Origin: DASUZB01 sp036377075
GTDB taxonomy: Bacteria; Actinomycetota; CALGFH01
DNA: 27,027 nt
NCBI GenBank assembly: GCA_036377075.1
Contig: DASUZB010000269.1
Coordinates: 1 to 27,027, forward strand
Direction: 5' to 3'
Positions 6,875 through 19,692 of this stretch are shown here, piece after piece (position 1 is the stretch's first letter; each line of letters opens with the position of its first letter). The notes below the pieces were generated by a model that did no database searches, was not told where the DNA came from, and saw nothing but the letters and a program-made list of their open reading frames with translations. The translations under genes were made by a program, and so were the position numbers.

Positions 6875-8623
6875 TCAAATACCGTGAAGTACTGATCCAG
6901 TGGCCGGAATGCCGTCTGGCCTGGTCATCGGCACCGTGGTCAGCAGTTGTGGCAGGCCGGCGAGCTCGCCGGGAAGCGGCTGCGGCGACTCGGAACAATT
7001 CACTACGGCGACGGCCCGAGACCCGGTCGGGTCCCGCCGGACGAGCACCAGCAGGCGGCGCGCCTCGTCCACCCGCACGCTGGTGAGGTCGCGCCGGCAG
7101 TTGCCGAGCGCCGGCAGCTCGCGCCGCAGGCGCAGCAGCCGCTTCCACAGCTCGAAGGTGGGGCCGGCGGCCTTGGACCAGTCGAGCTTGGAGCGCTCGA
7201 AGGTGGCCGGGTCGTTGGGGTCGGGCACCGACTCGGCCCAGTCGAACGCCCGGAACTCGTTGCGCCGCCCGCGCCGCACCGCCTCGGCCAGCTCCGGCTC
7301 GTGGTCGGTGAAGAACAGGAAGGGCCTGGTCTCGCCCCACTCCTGGCCCTGGAAGACCAGTGGCAGGAAGGGGCTGCAGGCGACCAGCACGGCCGCCGCC
7401 GCGTCCAGCTCCGGGCCGGCGAGGCTGACCAGCCGCTCGCCGAAGGCGCGGTTGCCGACCTGGTCGTGGTTCTGGCTGAAGACCACGAAGCGCTCGCCGC
7501 CGAGGCCCTCGGGCTCGCGCCCGTGGCGGCGGTCCCGCGCCGGGTAGTACTGGCCGGTGAAGACCCAGCCGGTGCACAGCGCCTTGGCGACCGTGGCGAG
7601 GCCGGCGAAGTCCTGGTAGTAGGACTGCCGCTCGCCGGTGAGGTTGGCGTGCAGCGCGTGGTGCAGGTCGTCGGCCCAGGTGGCGTCGAGCCCGTACGCG
7701 GTGATCAGGGCGGGCTGGTGCAGGTCGCTCTCGGCCACCAGCAGGCTGCCCGGCTTGGCCGCGTGCACCCGCGCGGCGAGCGCCTCCAGCAGGTGCACCG
7801 AGGAGCGGTCGTAGAGCTCGTGCACGGCGTCGAGGCGGAAGCCGTCGACGCCGTGCTCGACCACCCACGCCTCGGCGTTGTCGAGGACGAAGTCGCGCAC
7901 GAGGTCCGAGGCCGGACCGTCGAAGTTGAGCGCGAGGCCCCAGGGGGTGGCGTACCTGCCGGTGAAGTACGGGCCGAACTTGGCCAGGTAGTTGCCGTCC
8001 GGGCCGAGGTGGTTGTAGACGACGTCGAGCAGCACCGCCAGGCCGTGGGCGTGGCAGGCGTCGACGAACCGGCGGAAGCCGGCCGGCCCGCCGTAGGCGT
8101 CGTGGACGGCGTACAGCCCGACGCCGTCGTAGCCCCAGCCCCGCGACCCTGGGAACGCCGCCACCGGCATCACCTCGACCGCGGTGACGCCGAGCTCGAC
8201 CAGGTGCGGCAGCTTGGCGATCGCCGCGTCGAAGGTCCCCTCCGGCGTGAAGGTGCCGCAGTGCAGCTCGTAGGTGACCAGCTCCCGCAGGGGCGGCGGG
8301 GTGAACGGGGCCGGCGGGGCGCCCGGGTCGACCAGCCGCGACGGCCCGTGGACGCCGTGCGGCTGCCAGCGCGAGCGGGGGTCGGGCAGCTCCTGCCCGT
8401 CGGGCAGGACCAGCAGGTAGTCGTCATGGGCGCGAGCCCCGGCGACCACGCCGCGCCAGACGCCGCGCTCCTCGCGCTCGAGCGGCACCGTGCGGCCGCC
8501 GAGGCGCACCGCGAGCCGGTCGAGGTGGGGTGCCCAGACGGCGAACTCGGCGCCGTCGGCGGTCAGCAGCGGCCCCAGCCGCGGCCCCCTGGGCGCCAGC
8601 GCGAGCGGGTCCGGGGCGCCCAC
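6875..8623 (-). CDS. treZ: Malto-oligosyltrehalose trehalohydrolase
   Basis: GH13 enzyme of 582 residues (EC 3.2.1.141). It releases free trehalose from malto-oligosyltrehalose made by TreY. An N-terminal CBM48-like domain (about 15-100) precedes the (beta/alpha)8 barrel. The barrel shows YELHCGTFTPEGTF, ELMP-like VEVMPVAAFPG and LDVVYNHLGPDGNY. Predicted catalytic residues are the nucleophile Asp265 (DGFRLDAVHE), the acid Glu298 (LVAESD) and Asp387 (FSQNHDQVGN). The length is normal. The GTG at 8623 lies 3 bp after the glgB stop with no clear Shine-Dalgarno sequence, so translation is probably coupled. It is the last gene of the glgE-mak-glgB-treZ operon. Its usual partner treY lies about 12 kb away. 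Confidence 0.95.
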   Translation of the reverse strand: MGAPDPLALAPRGPRLGPLLTADGAEFAVWAPHLDRLAVRLGGRTVPLEREERGVWRGVVAGARAHDDYLLVLPDGQELPDPRSRWQPHGVHGPSRLVDPGAPPAPFTPPPLRELVTYELHCGTFTPEGTFDAAIAKLPHLVELGVTAVEVMPVAAFPGSRGWGYDGVGLYAVHDAYGGPAGFRRFVDACHAHGLAVLLDVVYNHLGPDGNYLAKFGPYFTGRYATPWGLALNFDGPASDLVRDFVLDNAEAWVVEHGVDGFRLDAVHELYDRSSVHLLEALAARVHAAKPGSLLVAESDLHQPALITAYGLDATWADDLHHALHANLTGERQSYYQDFAGLATVAKALCTGWVFTGQYYPARDRRHGREPEGLGGERFVVFSQNHDQVGNRAFGERLVSLAGPELDAAAAVLVACSPFLPLVFQGQEWGETRPFLFFTDHEPELAEAVRRGRRNEFRAFDWAESVPDPNDPATFERSKLDWSKAAGPTFELWKRLLRLRRELPALGNCRRDLTSVRVDEARRLLVLVRRDPTGSRAVAVVNCSESPQPLPGELAGLPQLLTTVPMTRPDGIPATGSVLHGI

Positions 8624-8626
8624 CCG

Positions 8627-10783
<2,157 letters not shown>

Positions 10784-10787
10784 GCGC

Positions 10788-12152
10788 TCAGCTCCCGAGC
10801 AGCCGCCTGATGCCGCCGAGCGGGATGCCCACCCAGGCGGGCCGGAACCTCGCCTCGTACATCACCTCGTACACCGCCTTGTCCAGCTCGTAGGTCCGTA
10901 GCAGCAGCTCGTACCCCTCGGGCAGCCAGCCGGCGTCGCTGGCGCGGCCGGTGTAGCCGTCGAGGAAGGCCGTGCGGTTGGCATCCACCCAGGCGTTGGG
11001 GTCGACCTCCTCGCCAGGGCGCGCCTCCTCCTCCTCCTCGCTGGCGAGCAGCGGCTGCGACACCGCGTAGTCGAACGAGCGCAGCATCCCGGCCACGTCC
11101 CGCAGGGGACTCGCCAGGCGGCGGCGCTCCTCCAGGCTGCGGGCCGGCTCGCCTTCCCAGTCGAGTACCACCCAGTCGTGGCCGCTACGCAGCACCTGGC
11201 CGAGATGGTAGTCGCCGTGGATGCGCTGCAGGTAGCGCGCGCCGCCCGCGGCCTGCGCCTCGGCGTAGACCGCCTCGATCGCCTGCTTGTGGGGGGCCAG
11301 CTGCGGCACCGCCGCGGCCACCTGGGTGAGCTGGCCGAGCAGCCGGGCGTGCGCGCCGAGGTCCGGCTCCGCCTGGGCCACCACCGGCAGGGCGCCCGCC
11401 AGGGCGGCGTGCATCTCGGCGGTGAGCGCGCCCAGCTCGCGGGCCTCGGCGGCGAAGTTGCCGGCCGGCGCGCCGGAGCGGACGTGGTCGGTCGCCCGGT
11501 CGGTGGCCAGCTTCCAGCCCTCGACGCTGCCGGCGTAGTAGGGCTGCAGGATCGCCAGGGTGGAGCCGAGCCCCTCGGCCCAGCCGAGCGGCGCGGGGCA
11601 GGCCTTGAAGCCCTGGGCGACCAGCGCCCTGGTCACCTCCAGCTCGGGGTTGACGCCCGGCTGCAGGCGGCGGAACAGCTTCAGGATGAGGCGGTCGCCG
11701 AAGACCAGCGAGGTGTTGGACTGCTCGGCGCCGAGCGGCCGCCCCGGGCCGCGCAGCGAGTCGCTCCACTCCGGCTGCCGGCTGAAGCGCACCTCCTCCA
11801 CGGTGCCCGCCTGGGCGATCAGGTCGAGGAAGACCGACCCGAGGCGCCCGTCCGCGACGATGTCGTAGTGCACCCCGGCGCGCGGCGGCTCGGTCTCCAG
11901 GATGACCGCCTCGGGGTGCGCCGAGGCGAGCTGGCGCGCCTCGGGGCCGCGGTCGAAGCCGACCGGCAGGGCGTAGCGCTCCTGCCCGCCGTCGGCGAAG
12001 GCGACCTCGACGACGGTCAGGTGCAGGCTCGGCAGCGGCTTTCGCAGCGGCACCGACGCCTCCACCCGGACCTCCACCACGGTGCGGCCCTTGCCCGCGA
12101 ACCAGCGCTGCCGAGGCAGGAACTCGACCAGGGCGGCTTCCAGCGCAGTCAT
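10788..12152 (-). CDS. mak: Maltokinase
   Basis: A 454-residue kinase of the maltokinase/aminoglycoside-phosphotransferase-like fold (EC 2.7.1.175, also called pep2). It uses ATP to make maltose 1-phosphate, the donor for GlgE. The N-terminal cap domain has the typical LVEFLPRQRWFAGKGR start. An ATP-lobe segment follows (EQSNTSLVFGDRLILKLFRRL, with a likely ATP-binding Lys). The catalytic loop is IHGDYHLGQ (Asp314) and the metal motif is LDWEGEP (Asp331). The C-terminus ends in the family-like VYEVMYEARFRPAWVGIPLGG. The usual fusion or pairing with trehalose synthase TreS is not seen here; the gene lies directly between glgE and glgB with 4-bp gaps. Confidence 0.95.
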   Translation of the reverse strand: MTALEAALVEFLPRQRWFAGKGRTVVEVRVEASVPLRKPLPSLHLTVVEVAFADGGQERYALPVGFDRGPEARQLASAHPEAVILETEPPRAGVHYDIVADGRLGSVFLDLIAQAGTVEEVRFSRQPEWSDSLRGPGRPLGAEQSNTSLVFGDRLILKLFRRLQPGVNPELEVTRALVAQGFKACPAPLGWAEGLGSTLAILQPYYAGSVEGWKLATDRATDHVRSGAPAGNFAAEARELGALTAEMHAALAGALPVVAQAEPDLGAHARLLGQLTQVAAAVPQLAPHKQAIEAVYAEAQAAGGARYLQRIHGDYHLGQVLRSGHDWVVLDWEGEPARSLEERRRLASPLRDVAGMLRSFDYAVSQPLLASEEEEEARPGEEVDPNAWVDANRTAFLDGYTGRASDAGWLPEGYELLLRTYELDKAVYEVMYEARFRPAWVGIPLGGIRRLLGS

Positions 12153-12156
12153 GCCG

Positions 12157-14097
<1,941 letters not shown>

Positions 14098-14335
14098 GGC
14101 CAGCAACCTACCATCGGGATGTGCGACCCCCGGCTGTCAGAACCGTGAACTAGTCCGCCGACCCTCTCAGTTTCGCCAGCGTGCGACCGTCGGTAAACCT
14201 GCGCTCGCGCCACGGCGGGTACGGTCCGGTCGGCTCAGCGTGCGTAGCCTGTCGTGGCCAGGACGATAACCCGCATTGTTGCGGAAGCCGCCTGGCAGGC
14301 CGCTGCGGCGCGAACCCCGCGCGTCAGCGCACTTG

Positions 14336-14341
14336 TATAGT
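14336..14341 (+). promoter_or_regulatory. Candidate -10 box of glgP, leaderless start
   Basis: TATAGT ends 8 bp before the glgP ATG at 14350. Transcription would then start at or within about 2 bases of the start codon, giving a leaderless mRNA. No Shine-Dalgarno sequence lies in the 15 bases before the ATG, which agrees. No strong -35 was found at 17-18 bp. I saw no clear glgE promoter in the rest of the 14098-14349 interval. Confidence 0.5.
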
Positions 14342-14349
14342 CGGGCGTT

Positions 14350-16887
14350 ATGAGACCGCTACGACGACTTACGGTGCTGCCGACCGTGCCCGCGGCCCTG
14401 CTGCCGCTGCGCGTCCTGGCCCGCAACCTGCGCTGGAGCTGGCACCCGCCGACGCAGGAACTGTTCGCGGCCATGGACCCCGAGGGCTGGGAGGCCTCCG
14501 GCCACAACCCGCTGCGCATGCTCAACGAGGCCGACCCGGCGCGGCTGGAGCGCGCCGCCGCCGACCCCGAGCTGCTCGCCCGGCTCCGCGTCGCCCTCGA
14601 GGACCTCGACCGCTACCTGACCGAGCCGCGCTGGTACCAGACCCTGCCCGAGGCGCCGGCGACGATCGCCTACTTCTCGCCGGAGTTCGGCATCAGCGTG
14701 GTCATGCCGCAGTACTCCGGCGGCCTCGGCGTGCTCGCCGGCGACCACCTCAAGGCGGCCAGCGACCTCGGCGTGCCACTGGTCGGCGTCGGCCTGTTCT
14801 ACCGTTCCGGCTACTTCCGGCAGGTCCTCACCGCCGACGGCCGCCAGCAGGAGTCCTACCCGGCGTTCAACCCGCACGAGCTGCCCCTGGAGCTGGTCAC
14901 CGACGCCGACGGCAGGCCGCTGCTGGTCAGCGTCGGCCTGCCCGACGCGACCCTGCACGCCCAGGTGTGGCGCGCCGAGGTCGGCCGGGTGCCGCTGCTG
15001 CTGCTCGACTCCGACGTCGACGAGAACGCCCCGGCCGAGCGCGCGGTCACCGACCGGCTCTACGGCGGCGGCGGCGAGCACCGCCTGCGCCAGGAGATCC
15101 TGCTCGGCATCGGCGGGGTGCGCACCCTCGACCTGCTCGGGATCAGGGCCGAGGTGTTCCACACCAACGAGGGCCACGCCGGCTTCCTCGGGTTGGAGCG
15201 CATCCGCCGACTGATCAGCGAGGAGGGCCTCGACGCCGCCACCGCCATCGAGGCGGTCCGGGCCGGCACCATCTTCACCACCCACACGCCCGTCTCGGCG
15301 GGCATCGACCGCTTCCCGCGCTCGTTCATCGAGCGCTACTTCGGGCCGGGCGGGGTCGGCACCGGCCTCGGGGTCGAGCAGATCATGGACCTCGGGGCGG
15401 AGCCCGACGGCGACCGCTCGATGTTCAACATGGCCGTGATGGGCCTGCGCCTGGCGCAGCGGGCCAACGGCGTGAGCCGCCTGCACGGCGAGGTGTCGCG
15501 CAAGATGTTCCGGGGCCTGTGGCCCGGTTTCGAGGCGGCCGAGGTGCCGATCGGCCACGTCACCAACGGCGTCCACGCGGGCACCTGGGTGAACAGCGAG
15601 TGGACCGAGCTGTTCGGGCGCCAGCTCGGCGAGGGCTTCGCCCACAGCGGCCACGACTGGGACGCCTTGGAGCAGGTGCCCGACGAGGAGATCTGGCGCA
15701 TCCGCTGCCTCGCCCGCAAGCGCCTGGTCGCCGACGTGCGCCGCCGCCTGGCGCTCGCCTGGCGCGCCAGGGGCGTGGTCGACGGGCAGCTGTCCTGGAT
15801 CGACCGGGCCTTCGACCCCGACGTGCTGACCGTCGGCTTCGCCAGGCGGGTGCCGTCCTACAAGCGGCTCACCCTGCTCCTGCGCGACCCCGAGCGGCTC
15901 ACCCGGCTGCTGCTCGACCCGGAACGGCCGATCCAGCTGCTGATCGCCGGCAAGGCCCACCCCGCCGACGAGGGCGGCAAGGCCCTGATCGCCGACTTCG
16001 CCCGCTTCGCCGGCGACGCCGCCGTGCGCCACCGCATCGCCTTCCTGCCCGACTACGACATGGGCATGGCCCGGCTGCTGGTCGCCGGCGCCGACGTCTG
16101 GCTCAACAACCCGCTGCGGCCCTACGAGGCCTGCGGCACCAGCGGCATGAAGGCGGCCCTCAACGGCTGCCTCAACCTGTCCATCCGCGACGGCTGGTGG
16201 GACGAGCTGTACGACGGCGCCAACGGCTGGGCGATCCCGTCGGCGGACGAGCCCTCGATCGCCGACGAGCGCCGCGACGAGCTCGAGGCCGCCTCCATCT
16301 ACGACCTGCTCGAGCACGAGATCCTGCCGCTCTTCCACGACCGGCAGGGCGACGGGCTGCCGCACCGCTGGATCGGGATGGTCAAGCACAACTTCGTCAC
16401 GCTGGGCCCCGCGGTGCTCGCCTCGCGCATGGTGCGCGACTACTCCGAGCGCCTCTACCTGCCGGCGGCGGCCAGCTCGCGGCTGCTGCGCGCCGACGGC
16501 TTCGCCGCCTCCCGCGAGCTCGGCGAGTGGAAGCGCCGGGTCGGCAAGGCGTGGCCGGGCGTTGCCGTGCGCCGGGTGGAGGCCGAAGAGGCCAGGTACG
16601 CGCTCGGCGGGCGCTTGCAGGTGCGGGTGGTGGTCGACCTCGGCGCGCTCTCCCCCGACGAGGTGGAGGTCCAGGTCGCCTACGGCCGCGTCAACGACCA
16701 GGACGAGCTGGCCGACGCCGAGCTCGCCCCCTTGAAGCAGAACGGCCGGCGCGCCGGCGAGGGCTGGCTCTTCGAGGGCGAGGTGCCGCTCGCCACCTCG
16801 GGCGCGTTCGGCTACACCGTGCGGGTCGTCCCCCGCCACCACGGCATCGCCGAGGCGTCCGAGCTGGGCCTGGTCACCTGGGCGTAG
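14350..16887 (+). CDS. glgP: Alpha-glucan (glycogen) phosphorylase, DUF3417 type
   Basis: GT35 enzyme of 845 residues (EC 2.4.1.1). It removes glucose 1-phosphate from the non-reducing ends of alpha-1,4-glucan using pyridoxal phosphate. An N-terminal DUF3417 domain (about 10-125, with ARNLRWSWHPPTQELFAAMDP) precedes the catalytic part: YFSPEFGISVVMPQYSGGLG, VFHTNEGHAGF and TTHTPVSAGIDRF. The PLP lysine is Lys601 in GTSGMKAALNG. The length fits this bacterial subgroup. A beta-rich C-terminal tail (about 735-845) resembles the DUF3417-type enzymes. The ATG has no ribosome site, but a -10 box lies just upstream, so the mRNA is probably leaderless. It is divergent from glgE, placing synthesis and breakdown back to back. 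Confidence 0.95.
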   Translation: MRPLRRLTVLPTVPAALLPLRVLARNLRWSWHPPTQELFAAMDPEGWEASGHNPLRMLNEADPARLERAAADPELLARLRVALEDLDRYLTEPRWYQTLPEAPATIAYFSPEFGISVVMPQYSGGLGVLAGDHLKAASDLGVPLVGVGLFYRSGYFRQVLTADGRQQESYPAFNPHELPLELVTDADGRPLLVSVGLPDATLHAQVWRAEVGRVPLLLLDSDVDENAPAERAVTDRLYGGGGEHRLRQEILLGIGGVRTLDLLGIRAEVFHTNEGHAGFLGLERIRRLISEEGLDAATAIEAVRAGTIFTTHTPVSAGIDRFPRSFIERYFGPGGVGTGLGVEQIMDLGAEPDGDRSMFNMAVMGLRLAQRANGVSRLHGEVSRKMFRGLWPGFEAAEVPIGHVTNGVHAGTWVNSEWTELFGRQLGEGFAHSGHDWDALEQVPDEEIWRIRCLARKRLVADVRRRLALAWRARGVVDGQLSWIDRAFDPDVLTVGFARRVPSYKRLTLLLRDPERLTRLLLDPERPIQLLIAGKAHPADEGGKALIADFARFAGDAAVRHRIAFLPDYDMGMARLLVAGADVWLNNPLRPYEACGTSGMKAALNGCLNLSIRDGWWDELYDGANGWAIPSADEPSIADERRDELEAASIYDLLEHEILPLFHDRQGDGLPHRWIGMVKHNFVTLGPAVLASRMVRDYSERLYLPAAASSRLLRADGFAASRELGEWKRRVGKAWPGVAVRRVEAEEARYALGGRLQVRVVVDLGALSPDEVEVQVAYGRVNDQDELADAELAPLKQNGRRAGEGWLFEGEVPLATSGAFGYTVRVVPRHHGIAEASELGLVTWA

Positions 16888-16901
16888 GCAGGCTCTAGGG
16901 A

Positions 16902-16929
16902 GGTGGCCCGTAGCCACCGACCGTTTCTG
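16902..16929 (+). terminator. Possible terminator after glgP
   Basis: GGTGGC (16902-16907) and GCCACC (16913-16918) form a perfect 6-bp stem with a 5-base loop, 15 bp beyond the glgP stop. It is followed by the short T-containing tail CCGTTTCTGT rather than a true T-run. It lies just beyond the stop of the small gene on the opposite strand and could serve both genes. Confidence 0.4.
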
Positions 16930-17127
16930 TCAAGGCCCTCGCAGGAACACGTCCGTGGTCTGGTTGCGGTCGTGCGGGACCAGGTTGGTCGCCTCGGATA
17001 CGAAGCTCGCGAAGCGGCCGTCGGCGGCGACGTCCATCTGGGTGGTGCGCGTCGCCGACGCCTGCGCGGGCGCGGCGAGCGCGGCCACGAGGAGGGCGAG
17101 GAGCGCGATGCCGGACCGGCGAGTCAC
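16930..17127 (-). CDS. Small secreted PD40/TolB-like fragment
   Basis: A 65-residue product with an N-terminal signal peptide: VTRRSG, then a hydrophobic core IALLALLVAALAAP and an AQA-S-type cleavage site. One beta-propeller-type repeat follows: DVAADGRFASFVSEATNLVPHD, then NQTTDVFLRGP. That pattern is one unit of the PD40/TolB-like repeats usually found five or more times in extracellular proteins of several hundred residues. The GTG at 17127 was chosen because AAAGGAG lies 6 bases upstream. A single repeat cannot close a propeller, so this is either the surviving 5' end of a larger gene or a free-standing small secreted protein. It follows the BNR_4 gene by 136 bp on the same strand. Confidence 0.6.
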   Translation of the reverse strand: MTRRSGIALLALLVAALAAPAQASATRTTQMDVAADGRFASFVSEATNLVPHDRNQTTDVFLRGP

Positions 17128-17263
17128 GTCGGACTCCTTTGCCACGGGGTCAGGGCGGGTCCGCCGCTCGGTGCCACGGCGGCCCTGAGCGCGTCACTGG
17201 AGACACCGCTGGGAGGGACCATCCGTCGCGCAACGATCCGGTAACGAGCGGTCGCCCGGCTCC

Positions 17264-19540
17264 CTAGTCCTCCGGGAACTCGCGGGCCAGGGGGTTCACC
17301 GGGGCGGGGACGGCGCGCGGGCTGGCGTCGGCGAGGACGGCGACCTGCTGCCCGGCGAAGTCCTGCCGCTCCGGGCCGTTCCAGCGGCCGCTGAACCAGT
17401 AGTGCAGCAGGCCGTGGGCGTGCAGCTCGCTGGTGAAGACGTCGAGGCGGCGCGGCGCCCAGGAGGCCACCGCCATGCCGGCCACCGCCAGGCGGTCGGG
17501 CCCGGTCCCGAGCAGCTCGCGACCACGCCAGCCGCCCCCTCCCATGCCGTCGAACCAGCGGTGCTCGACGAGCCGGCGGCCGCTGTTGGTGGCGAACACG
17601 TCCAGCCGCCGCGGTCCCCAGGCGGTGACCGCCACCGGGGAGGCGTAGCGCAGGCCGCCGGGGCCGCGGCTGGCGAGGTGCTCCCAGCGGCTCCAGCGGG
17701 TGGCGTGGAAGAGGTGGTCGAGCCCGCCGTGGCTGTTGACGGTGAACACGTCCAGCCGGCCAGGCGCCCAGGACGCGACGCTCGGCACCCAGCTGCCGCC
17801 GGGGCTCGACGCCACCGCCGACGGGCCCCGCCAGGTCCCGGCCGCCAGCTTCCAGTGGACCACCTGGCCGGTGACCCCGTCGCGGGCGATCACGTCGAGC
17901 AGGCCCGGTCCGGCCGAGGTCGCGGCCGGCTGGCCGACGCGGTGGCCGTGCGGCCCCGCGCCGCGGTCGACCCAGGTGCTCCAGACGCCGCCGTCGAAGG
18001 TGCTGTGGAGCAGGTGGCCGCTGACCGCGTCGGTGGCGAAGGCGTCGAGCCGGCCGGGCTCCTGGGAGGTGACCGCCGGGGCGCTCAGCCGGTGACCGCC
18101 GGGCCCGCCTGGCAGCTTCGCCCAGTCGCTCCAGGCGCCGGCGTAGGACTTGTGGATCAGCCCGCCGCCCTCGGCGGCGAGCACGTCGACGCGCCCGCGG
18201 TCCCAGGAGGCGGCGGCGGGGCTGATGGCGTCGTGGCTGATCACCTCGGCGTCCACCCCGGTCTGGTAGGTGAGGTAGCTGGGGTAGCCGCCGCGCATCC
18301 AGACCACGTTCATGTCCGGCCCGGTGCGGCCGCGCGGCGAGACCGGCCGGTAGTTGCCGCGCGCCGAGCCGCCGGTCACCGGCCGGGACGTCCAGGAGTG
18401 GCCGCCGTCGCGCGTGTGCCACAGCGAGACCTCGAAGTGGCCGTGCACCTTGCGGGACAGGTACACGTACGAGGGGTCCTCGTGGTCGAGGGTGATGCCG
18501 CCCGAGTAGTGCGGCTCGCCCGGGTCGACGCTCATCGACCCGCCCGCCCTGGCGATCTCGTGGTCCACCCAGCGGCTGCCGGTCCAGCGGGAGTAGTGGT
18601 AGCGGTGGTCGCTGGTGGAAGGGAAGCTGGCGTAGGTGACCACCGGCCGTCCGGCCGCGTCGGCGGCCACGTCGTGGACCCAGGCGCGCTGGCCGTGGTG
18701 GAGCGCTGCGGTGTAGACGTGGTCGGCCTGCGACGGGGTGATCGCGCCGCGGCTGAGCGGCGCGATCAGCCGGCCACTGGCGTGCTGCAGGTTCCCGGCC
18801 CGGTAGCGGACGTAGTAGATGTTGGTGGCGACGTCGCGCGGGTGCCCCTGGGTGAAGGCGACGTGGATGGTGTCGGTCCCGTTGCTGGCGTACTTCGCGT
18901 AGGGCCGCTGCCCCGGCACGCTGATCAGCGTGCGCGCCGGCGCCCAGTGGACCTCGTCGTCCGAGGTCGAGAACGACGGGTTGAAGTTGCCGCCGCGCCA
19001 GAACAGCCAGAGGCGGTTGTTCTCCGCGCTGAGCTGCACCGGGTTGGGGTAGGTGTAGCCCTTGCTGCCGCCGCCGGTGTTGGTCGGCACGTGCTGCTCC
19101 GGCCCCCAGGTGGTGACGTCCTCGGGGTTGACGGTGCGCCGGTAGTACATGCGCCCGCCGATGTGCGCCGACCAGAACGCGATCAGGTGCCCGTCAGGGC
19201 GGACCAGCAGCGACGGGTTGTTGTGGTCGTCGCGCTGGAAGCGCGCCTTGATGGTGGCGGTCACGCGCACCTTGGTGTCGTGGTCGTAGCTGGTCACCTG
19301 GACGCTGCCGGCGTGGTCGATCCAGCCGACGTAGGTGCGGCGGTGGGCGCCCTGGTAGTACACGGCGCGCGGGTCGCCGAACCACGACCAGGCGCCGCTC
19401 GCGCCGGCCTCGCGCCGCCGCAGCGGCAGCGCGCCGGCATCCGGCGCCGCCACCAGCGCCGCGGCGAGGACGGTGACCAGGGCGAGCGCCACAGCGGCGG
19501 CCCCGGGCCTTCTCGCTGCGGGCAACCAACCCCGAGGCAC
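17264..19540 (-). CDS. Secreted BNR_4 protein with PLL-like propeller
   Basis: A 758-residue exported protein. A signal peptide of about 35 residues (VALALVTVLAAALVAAPDAGA) is followed by a BNR_4-type domain (about 45-430). That domain contains WSWFGDPRAVYYQGAHRRTYVGW, DDHNNPSLLVRPDG and Asp-box-like SLWHTRDGGHSW, as in PL24/ulvan-lyase-like and related uncharacterised secreted proteins. From about 435 to 740 there are six repeats of roughly 48-52 residues built around 'SWxPGRLDVFxxxxxGxLxHxxFxxxWSxW', which resemble PLL-type fucose-binding beta-propellers. It probably binds and perhaps cleaves an extracellular polysaccharide; no activity can be assigned. The start is GTG with a G-rich leader. 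Its position beside glgP does not make it part of the cytoplasmic pathway. Confidence 0.75.
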   Translation of the reverse strand: MPRGWLPAARRPGAAAVALALVTVLAAALVAAPDAGALPLRRREAGASGAWSWFGDPRAVYYQGAHRRTYVGWIDHAGSVQVTSYDHDTKVRVTATIKARFQRDDHNNPSLLVRPDGHLIAFWSAHIGGRMYYRRTVNPEDVTTWGPEQHVPTNTGGGSKGYTYPNPVQLSAENNRLWLFWRGGNFNPSFSTSDDEVHWAPARTLISVPGQRPYAKYASNGTDTIHVAFTQGHPRDVATNIYYVRYRAGNLQHASGRLIAPLSRGAITPSQADHVYTAALHHGQRAWVHDVAADAAGRPVVTYASFPSTSDHRYHYSRWTGSRWVDHEIARAGGSMSVDPGEPHYSGGITLDHEDPSYVYLSRKVHGHFEVSLWHTRDGGHSWTSRPVTGGSARGNYRPVSPRGRTGPDMNVVWMRGGYPSYLTYQTGVDAEVISHDAISPAAASWDRGRVDVLAAEGGGLIHKSYAGAWSDWAKLPGGPGGHRLSAPAVTSQEPGRLDAFATDAVSGHLLHSTFDGGVWSTWVDRGAGPHGHRVGQPAATSAGPGLLDVIARDGVTGQVVHWKLAAGTWRGPSAVASSPGGSWVPSVASWAPGRLDVFTVNSHGGLDHLFHATRWSRWEHLASRGPGGLRYASPVAVTAWGPRRLDVFATNSGRRLVEHRWFDGMGGGGWRGRELLGTGPDRLAVAGMAVASWAPRRLDVFTSELHAHGLLHYWFSGRWNGPERQDFAGQQVAVLADASPRAVPAPVNPLAREFPED

Positions 19541-19692
19541 CGGAACGCCTACCCCCGTCCGATCTGCTAACTACGTCGGATCCGACTGTGATAGGTAGAC
19601 GTTCCGAGACGCGGTGGTCTGCTGTCGACCTACGAACGACGTAGATCGCCCCAGGCGGCTTCGGTGTCGGTTGCCGTGGGCGACCGCGGCGG

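Noticed and set aside
5175..7868. Continuous minus-strand frame extending the MBL hydrolase upstream through the LivF remnant, DUF4268 gene and treZ
   Set aside because: Most of it is out-of-frame Arg/Ala/Pro-rich translation of other genes; only the part from 5174 down matches the hydrolase and has a ribosome site.
14098..14106. TTG start of glgE three codons upstream
   Set aside because: It has no better ribosome site than the ATG at 14097 and ATG is the stronger codon; it remains possible but not preferred.
17402..19570. Long plus-strand frame antisense to the BNR_4 gene
   Set aside because: No domain or signal peptide; Val/Ala/Arg-rich shadow of a gene with a clear signal peptide and repeats on the other strand.
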